DNA of 64,000 nucleotides from PALSA-600 sp037142875 (GTDB lineage: Bacteria; Actinomycetota; Thermoleophilia; Gaiellales; Gaiellaceae): positions 372,001-436,000 of the forward strand of contig JBAWZV010000001.1 in assembly GCA_037142875.1 (NCBI GenBank). The letters run 5' to 3'. The notes under the pieces were generated by a model. That model did no database searches and was not told the origin of the DNA. It saw nothing but the letters and a program-made list of their open reading frames with translations. Positions 59,081 through 64,000 of this stretch are shown here, piece after piece. Position 1 is the stretch's first letter, and every line of letters begins with the position of its first letter. The position numbers and the translations under genes were made by a program.

Positions 59081-60394
59081 CTAGTAGTCCGCTTCGCCCC
59101 AGGTCTGCAGGCGCCCTGAGAGGTCGCGCAGGAACTGCGCGCCGTAGGCGCCGTCGACGAGGCGATGATCGTAGGTGAGTGTCAGGTTCATCATCGGGCG
59201 GATCGCGATGACGTCCTGGCCCAGGTCGTCCTGGACGACCCACGGGCGCTTGACGACTGCATATGTCCCGAGGATTCCTGTCTGGGGTCGGCTGATGATC
59301 GGCGTGCCCATGAACGTGCCGAAGCTTCCCGGGTTCGTGATCGTGAACGTGCCGCCCTGGACATCGTCGGGCAGCAGCTGCTTCGATCGGGCGCGGGCTG
59401 CGAGGTCGGCAATTCCACGAGCCATTCCGAGCAGGTTGAGGCTCTCTGCATTCTTCAGCACCGGAACGATCAGCCCCTTGCCATCCTCGAGCGAGACGGC
59501 GAAGCCGAGGTTGATCGAGCTCTTTGTCACGATCGACTCGCCCCGGATCTCGGCGTTGACCCAGGGCCAGTCCCGAAGGGTTGCCACGGCTGCGCGAGCG
59601 ATGAACGCGAGGTAGGTGGGATTGACACCGTAGACCGTCTGGTGCTCGGCCTTGAGTCGCTCGCGAATCGAGACCACCTTCGACATGTCGACCTCGATCG
59701 CGCTCGTCACGTGCGCTGCGGTGTCGAGCGACCGCCGCATGTGCTCGGCGATCCCGCGCCGCATCGGGCTCAGTGGTTCGATGGTCTCGCCGGGCTCGAG
59801 CGCGGCGCCCTCTCGTGTGGCGGGCGCGGGCGGCGCGGGTGCGGCAGGTGTGACGGTCGCCGGTGCCGCCGGAGCGGTGACAGCGGCAACGGCTTCCACA
59901 GCAGCGGCAGGTGCCGCGGCGGGCTCTCCGGGTGCCCCGGTCTCGATGAAGGCGAGGATGTCCTGCTTCGTCACGCGGCCGCCCCGACCGGTACCGGCGA
60001 GCCGTGTCGGGTCGATCCCGTGCTCGGAGGAGATCCGTGCAACGACCGGAGAGACGAACGTGTGCTCGGCGTGGCCGTTGTTGGCCGGTGCGGGCGCGGC
60101 CTGCGCCGTGACGGTCGCCGCCGATGCGGGCGCCCTGCCGTCGGCGGCCGTGTCGATTCGGGCAAGCACCGTGCCGACGATGACCGTCTCGCCCTCCTGC
60201 ACGAGGATCTCGGCGACGGTGCCGCTGCCGGGCGACGGCACCTCGGTGTCGACCTTGTCGGTCGAGATCTCGAGCAACGTCTCGTCTGCGGCGATCGGAT
60301 CACCGACGTTCTTCGACCACTTCGTCACGGTTCCCTCGGAGACAGAGACGCCCATCTGGGGCATCACAACGTCGACGGTCGTCGGTACTGACAT
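59081..60394 (-). CDS. 2-oxoacid dehydrogenase E2 (dihydrolipoamide acyltransferase)
   Basis: Core acyltransferase of a pyruvate or branched-chain 2-oxoacid dehydrogenase. The 437-residue product has one lipoyl domain with the lipoylated lysine in EISTDKVDTEVPSP (about residue 47), an alanine-proline linker, a peripheral-subunit-binding domain (SPVVARISSEHGIDPTRLAGTG, shown in part), a second linker, and a catalytic domain ending in LTYDHRLVDGAYGAQF with the catalytic histidine. The substrate acid is not clear. ATG 60394 shares a base with the E1-beta stop (TGATG). No E3 gene is nearby. Confidence 0.93.
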   Translation of the reverse strand: MSVPTTVDVVMPQMGVSVSEGTVTKWSKNVGDPIAADETLLEISTDKVDTEVPSPGSGTVAEILVQEGETVIVGTVLARIDTAADGRAPASAATVTAQAAPAPANNGHAEHTFVSPVVARISSEHGIDPTRLAGTGRGGRVTKQDILAFIETGAPGEPAAAPAAAVEAVAAVTAPAAPATVTPAAPAPPAPATREGAALEPGETIEPLSPMRRGIAEHMRRSLDTAAHVTSAIEVDMSKVVSIRERLKAEHQTVYGVNPTYLAFIARAAVATLRDWPWVNAEIRGESIVTKSSINLGFAVSLEDGKGLIVPVLKNAESLNLLGMARGIADLAARARSKQLLPDDVQGGTFTITNPGSFGTFMGTPIISRPQTGILGTYAVVKRPWVVQDDLGQDVIAIRPMMNLTLTYDHRLVDGAYGAQFLRDLSGRLQTWGEADY

Positions 60395-61377
60395 CAGTAC
60401 GCAGCCAGATCGCGGAGTCCGCGAACGACGTCGGCCACCTGCGGGATGAACGCCGCTTCGAGAGCCGGGGAGAACGGAACAGGCGTGTCGGGTGCGGTGA
60501 TCCGGCGGACGGGCGCGTCGAGATCCTCGAACGCGTGCTCGGCGATCGTCGCTGCGATCTCGGCACCGAAGCCGCCCGTGTGCGTGTCCTCGTGGAGGAT
60601 CAGCGCCTTCGACGTCTTTCGCACGGACGCGAGCACCGCCTCGCGGTCCCACGGGAGAATCGTGCGGAGGTCGATGATCTCGACCGAGAGGTCGGCGACG
60701 GCCTCTGCGGCCTCCTCGGCGGTGTAGACCATGGCGCCCCACGTGATGACCGTCACGTCGGTTCCCTCCCGGTGGATCCGCGCCTTCCCGATCGGTGTCG
60801 TGTAGCGCTCGTCGGGCACCTCGCCCTTGATGCGGCGATAGAGGTGCTTGTGCTCGAAGAAGAGGACGGGGTTCGGATCCTCGATCGCCGCGATGATCAG
60901 GCCCTTGGCATCGGCGGGCGTCGAGGGGCAGACGCACTTCAGGCCCGGGATGTGAGCAAACGACGACTCGGGGTTCTGCGAGTGGAACGGTCCGCCCGAG
61001 AAGCCGCCGCCGGACGGAAGCCGCAGCGTGATCGGGACGGGCGTCCCGGCGCGCCAGTGCTGCTTCGCGGCCACGGTGACGAGGTGATCCCAGGCGCACG
61101 AGACGAAGTCCGAGAACTGCATCTCGGCTACCGGGCGTAGCCCCATCATCGCGGCGCCGGTCGCCCCGCCGACGATTGCGGTCTCCGAGAGTGGCGCGTC
61201 GATCACGCGCCACGGGCCGAACTCCTCCTGGAGCCCGACCGTGACCTTGAACGCACCGCCGTACACGCCGATGTCCTCGCCGATCAGAAACACGCGCTTG
61301 TCGTGGTGCATCTGCTGACGGAGACCGTCGCCGATCGCCTGCAGGTACGTCCTCTCACTGGTCGGTCCGAGTGTCAT
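60394..61377 (-). CDS. 2-oxoacid dehydrogenase E1 beta subunit
   Basis: Thiamine-diphosphate-dependent decarboxylase subunit. The 327-residue product has FLIGEDIGVYGGAFKVT, VIDAPLSETAIVGGATGAAM, EMQFSDFV, and LRLPSGGGFSGGPFHSQNPES (shown in part: GGPFHSQ with the catalytic histidine), then a transketolase C domain with ILHEDTHTGGFGAEIAA. The set matches branched-chain or acetoin/pyruvate E1-beta. ATG 61377 overlaps the E1-alpha stop as ATGA. Confidence 0.93.
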   Translation of the reverse strand: MTLGPTSERTYLQAIGDGLRQQMHHDKRVFLIGEDIGVYGGAFKVTVGLQEEFGPWRVIDAPLSETAIVGGATGAAMMGLRPVAEMQFSDFVSCAWDHLVTVAAKQHWRAGTPVPITLRLPSGGGFSGGPFHSQNPESSFAHIPGLKCVCPSTPADAKGLIIAAIEDPNPVLFFEHKHLYRRIKGEVPDERYTTPIGKARIHREGTDVTVITWGAMVYTAEEAAEAVADLSVEIIDLRTILPWDREAVLASVRKTSKALILHEDTHTGGFGAEIAATIAEHAFEDLDAPVRRITAPDTPVPFSPALEAAFIPQVADVVRGLRDLAAY

Positions 61378-62420
61378 TTGTGGTGAGGGGTCTCGAGCTC
61401 CTCGGGCTCGGCGTAGACGCCCTCGAGGAGCGTTGTCGGGTCGGGTAGTGGCGAGGCCTCGGCGCGTTCGAGCGCGTCGTTCAGCACCTTCTTGACGTGG
61501 CTTGTGAGCTCGTCCTCCTCGTCGTCGGTGAGGTGGACGTGGTCGCGCAGCCAGGTGTGGAAGCGCTCGATCGGGTCGCGGTGAGCCCACTCCTCGAACA
61601 GCTCCTTCGGAACGTAGAAGGCGTCGTCGTGGACGGCGTGGCCCTCCATCCGCAGGGTCAGGCACTCGATCAGCGTCGGCCCGCCGCCGTTGCGAGCCTT
61701 CTCGATCGCCGCCTTGGCCTCCCGGTAGACGGCGAGCGTGTCGGTGCCATCGACGACGACGCCTTCAAAGCCATAGGCGGCGGCGCGGTCGGCGAGGTGT
61801 TCGACCGCGTACTCGAGATGGGTTGGGGTGGAGTACGCCCACTGGTTGTTGTCGCAGACGAAGACCACGGGAAGGTGACGGACGCCGGCCAGGTTCATCC
61901 CCTCGTGGGTGTCGCCGCGCGCGGAGGAGCCTTCGCCAAACCAGGCGACCGCAACGCGGCGCTCCTCCTTGATGCGGAATGCGAGCGCGCAGCCGACGGC
62001 GACGGGGAGCATGGCGGGAAGGTGGGAGACCATGGCGATGAGCCCGAGGCGGTCATCGGCCATGTGGACGTTGCCGTCGCGGCCCTTCGCGGGGCCGTCG
62101 AGGCGACCCATGTAGTTGGAGAAGATCCGCCATGGCTCGACGCCGCGGGTGAGGTGGACGCCGATGTTCCGGTGCAGCGGTGTGCCGACGTCGTCGGGTC
62201 CCATCGCGGTCGCGATCGCGACCGATGCTCCCTCGTTGCCGCGGCCGGTGTAGAACGAGCCCGGGATCTTCCCCTGCCGGTAGAGGATGTGGCCCCGCTC
62301 TTCGAGGCCCCGCGTCAGCAGCAGGTTGCGGTAGATCCCCAGCAGATCCTCACGATCGAGGCCCCATTCGTGAACCTCTTGCAGGGAGCCGCTTGGCTCG
62401 GCAACACGCGTGGTGGCCAT
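61374..62420 (-). CDS. 2-oxoacid dehydrogenase E1 alpha subunit
   Basis: Partner of E1 beta, carrying the thiamine diphosphate motif (FGEGSSARGDTHEGMNLAGV with VVFVCDNNQWA; GDG is here GEG). The 348-residue product also has GKIPGSFYTGRGNEGASV and ECLTLRMEGHAVHDD. The phosphorylation-loop region resembles BkdA1-type enzymes, so a branched-chain role is somewhat favoured and would fit the epimerase at 30.2 kb. ATG 62420 is preferred to ATG 62426, because a TAGAGT box ends only 3 bases before the latter but 9 before the former. Confidence 0.9.
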   Translation of the reverse strand: MATTRVAEPSGSLQEVHEWGLDREDLLGIYRNLLLTRGLEERGHILYRQGKIPGSFYTGRGNEGASVAIATAMGPDDVGTPLHRNIGVHLTRGVEPWRIFSNYMGRLDGPAKGRDGNVHMADDRLGLIAMVSHLPAMLPVAVGCALAFRIKEERRVAVAWFGEGSSARGDTHEGMNLAGVRHLPVVFVCDNNQWAYSTPTHLEYAVEHLADRAAAYGFEGVVVDGTDTLAVYREAKAAIEKARNGGGPTLIECLTLRMEGHAVHDDAFYVPKELFEEWAHRDPIERFHTWLRDHVHLTDDEEDELTSHVKKVLNDALERAEASPLPDPTTLLEGVYAEPEELETPHHK

Positions 62421-62429
62421 CGCCATCGG

Positions 62430-62435
62430 ACTCTA
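62430..62435 (-). promoter_or_regulatory. Putative -10 box TAGAGT for the E1a-E1b-E2 operon
   Basis: TAGAGT on the minus strand ends 9 bases before ATG 62420 and 3 before ATG 62426. With initiation about 7 bases after the box, the message would begin between these two ATGs. Confidence 0.45.
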
Positions 62436-62477
62436 CTGCGCCGGCGAAACCTGCCGCGTCCGTCCGCCGGGCCGGGC

Positions 62478-62483
62478 TATCGT
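62478..62483 (+). promoter_or_regulatory. Putative -10 box TATCGT for the zinc-ribbon gene
   Basis: TATCGT ends 6 bases before GTG 62490, with no ribosome binding site. The same hexamer is found before moeA. Confidence 0.45.
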
Positions 62484-62489
62484 CCTGCT

Positions 62490-62774
62490 GTGGGAAAAGC
62501 TGCCGACTGGCTTCGTGAGGAGCGCCGGAAAGTCCTCGGCGACTGGACCGCGCTCTGCCTGCGCTGCGGCGCAGCCCGGCGCTGGTTCGAGGAGTTCGAG
62601 GCGGAGATTCCGTCCGAGTGCCCCGCCTGCGGGGGCGAGATGATCCATCGCTGCCCGTCGTGCAAGGCGCCGTTCTCGTCGACCTTCGCGGTCGACTGCG
62701 AGCAGTGCGGGGCGAGACTGCGCGACCCGGAGCTCTTCGGAACGCTGATCCGGCGAGCGCCGCGTCCGACGTGA
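62490..62774 (+). CDS. Double zinc-ribbon protein, 94 residues
   Basis: Small soluble protein with four CxxC knuckles in order: CLRCG, CPACG, CPSC and CEQCG, enough for two zinc ribbons. The N-terminal VGKAADWLREERRKVLGDW is a charged helix. Spacing between the pairs suggests interleaved or tandem ribbons that bind nucleic acid or another protein. The DUF2321 group has a similar look, but I cannot confirm it. It is divergent to the dehydrogenase operon. Function unknown. Confidence 0.75.
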   Translation: MGKAADWLREERRKVLGDWTALCLRCGAARRWFEEFEAEIPSECPACGGEMIHRCPSCKAPFSSTFAVDCEQCGARLRDPELFGTLIRRAPRPT

Positions 62775-62788
62775 GCCGGGCCGCGACC

Positions 62789-63154
62789 TCAGGCGTTCGC
62801 TGCGGGCCTGATCGCGGAGAAGCGAATCACCGTGACCGTGTCGTCCGCCGTCACGTCGCGGTTGTAGAGCTGGCTCAGGAAGTGCGCCATCTCCTCGGTG
62901 CGCCGAACCTCGGGGTTGTCGTGCTCGATCTCCCGCGGTGAGAGCTCACCGAGGCGCTTCACCTCAACCTTGTCGATCACCGCGTCGAAGACATGCACGC
63001 GAGGGCCGAACCGGTTTCCGCAGAGCACCGAGACGATCATCCCCTTCTCGTACTTGCGGGACTTGTCCCCCAGCCGGATCGTCGCGGTCTTGCGATGCGA
63101 GCGGAGCTGGGCCTCGACGACCGGCGAGTAGAAGTTGAGCGCGAACGCAGGCAC
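62789..63154 (-). CDS. ASCH-domain-like (PUA-type) RNA-binding protein
   Basis: A 121-residue protein with the pattern of ASCH domains: RKTATIRLGDKSRKYEKGMIVSVLCG near the N-terminus (shown in part: TIRLGDKSRKYEKGM), then VFDAVIDKVEVKRLGEL, and a final strand TVTVIRFSAI. Such domains bind RNA and are often linked to translation or nucleotide turnover. GTG 63154 follows a TATGAT box by 8 bases. It lies downstream of a Nudix gene with a 9-base gap. Confidence 0.7.
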   Translation of the reverse strand: MPAFALNFYSPVVEAQLRSHRKTATIRLGDKSRKYEKGMIVSVLCGNRFGPRVHVFDAVIDKVEVKRLGELSPREIEHDNPEVRRTEEMAHFLSQLYNRDVTADDTVTVIRFSAIRPAANA

Positions 63155-63162
63155 CGCCGGCG

Positions 63163-63168
63163 ATCATA
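63163..63168 (-). promoter_or_regulatory. Putative -10 box TATGAT containing the Nudix stop codon
   Basis: On the minus strand TATGAT ends 8 bases before GTG 63154, and its bases 3-5 are the TGA stop codon of the Nudix gene. No ribosome binding site precedes the GTG. Confidence 0.45.
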
Positions 63169-63607
63169 CGCCGTCACGACCTGCGAGAAACGCCAGTGCT
63201 CTCTCGGCGACCTCGCGCTCGCCGGCGTAGGCAAGTGTCGCTGGCGCCTCGTCGAGTGGAAGCCACGCCGTCGCATCCACCTCGTGGCGAAACTCGTCGG
63301 TGATGTCGCCGATCTCGCCGGAGTCATAGAGCAGCAGGAAGAACTCGACGCGCTTGCTGACGGGCCGCGACCGCGTGGCGAAGCCGTACTCGATGTGCCC
63401 GAGCTCGGCCAGGAGTCGACCGTGGAGGCCGGTCTCCTCAACAACCTCCCGGAGGGCCGCGTCCGTCGGTGACTCTCCCTCGTCGATCCGACCCTTCGGG
63501 AGCGCCCATGTGCCGATCGTCCGGCCACCCGGCCTGATCGCAGCGAACTCCCAGCGGCCGCCGTGATGACGTGCGAGCACTGCGCCCGCCGAGTGGTCAC
63601 GCCTCAC
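63164..63607 (-). CDS. Nudix hydrolase (MutT-like)
   Basis: Pyrophosphohydrolase of 147 residues. The Nudix box is complete: GRIDEGESPTDAALREVVEETG (GX5EX7REUXEEXGU pattern; key acidic residues all present, quoted only for its pattern). The N-terminal SAGAVLARHHGGRWEFAAIR is typical. The substrate could be an oxidised nucleotide, a dinucleoside polyphosphate or a nucleotide sugar. GTG 63607 follows a TAAGAT box by 6 bases. Confidence 0.9.
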   Translation of the reverse strand: MRRDHSAGAVLARHHGGRWEFAAIRPGGRTIGTWALPKGRIDEGESPTDAALREVVEETGLHGRLLAELGHIEYGFATRSRPVSKRVEFFLLLYDSGEIGDITDEFRHEVDATAWLPLDEAPATLAYAGEREVAERALAFLAGRDGV

Positions 63608-63613
63608 AGGAGA

Positions 63614-63619
63614 ATCTTA
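63614..63619 (-). promoter_or_regulatory. Putative -10 box TAAGAT, leaderless start for the Nudix gene
   Basis: TAAGAT on the minus strand ends 6 bases before GTG 63607. The bases between, TCTCCT, are the reverse of a ribosome binding site, so translation must start without one. Confidence 0.5.
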
Positions 63620-63678
63620 GCGCCTTCGACTGAGATTTCGACGCCAAGGCTCGCCGGGACCGCTATGCTCGTCCGGCT

Positions 63679-63701
63679 GGCACTCACCACGTGCGAGTGC
63701 C
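63679..63701 (+). promoter_or_regulatory. CIRCE element (HrcA operator) before groES
   Basis: GGCACTC, nine bases, then GAGTGCC form the CIRCE inverted repeat, which differs from the consensus TTAGCACTC-N9-GAGTGCTAA mainly at the outer bases. It lies 52 bases before the groES start. HrcA repression of a heat-shock groESL operon is the expected role; hrcA itself is not in the window. Confidence 0.85.
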
Positions 63702-63752
63702 GATGACTGTCACGAACCTGTCACAAGCGCAACGGAAGCGGAGGTTTCACGA

Positions 63753-64000
63753 ATGAACTTGCAGCCGCTGGGCGATCGTCTGATCGTCGAGCCCCTCGAG
63801 GAAGAGACGACCACGATCGGTGGAATTGTCCTTCCCGACACCGCAGTTGAGAAGCCGCAGCGCGGCAGCGTCATCGCTGTCGGCCCCGGCCCCCGCAACA
63901 CCGACACGGGCGAGCACATCGCCATGGATGTCGCAGCGGGTGACGTTGTCGTCTTCTCCAAGTACGGCGGCACGGAGATCCGAATCGAAGGCACCGACTA
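63753..64000 (+). CDS. groS: Co-chaperonin GroES, 5' part
   Basis: Heptameric lid of the GroEL chamber. The 82 residues present cover nearly the whole protein (usual length about 97): LQPLGDRLIVEPLEEET, the mobile-loop TTIGGIVLPDTAVEKPQRG (shown for its GIVLPD motif), and VVFSKYGGTEIRIEG. ATG 63753 follows a perfect GGAGGT site at 7 bases, and a CIRCE element lies just upstream. The last residues and probably groEL are beyond the right edge. Confidence 0.96.
   Translation, partial: MNLQPLGDRLIVEPLEEETTTIGGIVLPDTAVEKPQRGSVIAVGPGPRNTDTGEHIAMDVAAGDVVVFSKYGGTEIRIEGTD

Noticed and set aside
62424..62426. ATG 62426 as the E1-alpha start
   Set aside because: It lies only 3 bases after the TAGAGT box, too close for a transcript to include it. 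ATG 62420 is the better fit.

Overview
This 64 kb window is a stretch of high-GC bacterial chromosome with no plasmid, phage or insertion-sequence signature. It starts just inside a yidC-khpB-rsmG-parA-parB block, the arrangement usually found beside the replication origin, so oriC probably lies a short way to the left. Gene content (FprA-type ferredoxin reductase, LppX/LprAFG-type lipoprotein, CcmABC joined to hem genes, a 14-gene nuo operon, frequent GTG and TTG starts) suggests a deep-branching actinobacterium such as the Thermoleophilia/Gaiellales. That placement is inference; no rRNA or other decisive marker is present.

Layout. 1-3.5 kb: membrane insertase, RNA-binding KhpB, RsmG, ParAB. 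3.5-6.2 kb: hemolysin III protein, infA, cold-shock protein, tRNA-Ile, bifunctional nuclease, CPBP protease. 6.3-10.3 kb: MscS channel, class A PBP, MoeA, then two parS-like sites. 10.5-13.7 kb: M28 peptidase and HtrA protease, divergent. 13.7-22 kb: a single-direction run moaC-mog-ubiA-ccmABC-ccmD-like-hemX-like-hemACD-SAM hydrolase, linking molybdenum cofactor, a quinone-type prenyltransferase, heme export and tetrapyrrole synthesis. 22-32.6 kb: tRNA-Phe, cupin/arginase, RarA, methyltransferase, pabBC, a short DUF1385 protein, a short FtsH-like protease, lipoprotein, methylmalonyl-CoA epimerase, YchF-like protein, YhaM-like nuclease. 32.6-38.3 kb: DUF1015, inositol monophosphatase family, Mrp, a short Ldh2-family protein, UPF0173 and two unknown membrane proteins. 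38.4-52.1 kb: nuoA-N on the minus strand in canonical order, nearly every junction translationally coupled. 52.2-64 kb: IscA-type protein, FprA, fumarase, lipA/lipB around an orphan histidine kinase, 2-oxoacid dehydrogenase E1a-E1b-E2, zinc-ribbon, ASCH-like, Nudix, then CIRCE-groES.

How it works together. Much of the window serves respiration and its cofactors: complex I, fumarase, the lipoate-dependent dehydrogenase with its lipoylation enzymes, heme synthesis and export, Fe-S assembly, ferredoxin reductase. Within runs, genes are coupled by ATGA, GTGA or TGATG overlaps. At the head of runs I repeatedly see a TAnnnT-type hexamer 6-9 bases before an ATG or GTG with no Shine-Dalgarno sequence, which I read as leaderless transcription. 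Genes with clear ribosome binding sites (csp, infA, hemC, groES, nuoA, UPF0173, the 36.4 kb membrane protein) are the minority. No gene-free stretch exceeds about 230 bases (the longest, 36975-37203, holds a hairpin and nothing else I can name). The features I find most worth attention are the leaderless pattern, divergent genes with overlapping -10 boxes, an apparent ATC start codon for infA, and several unusually compact members of normally larger families.
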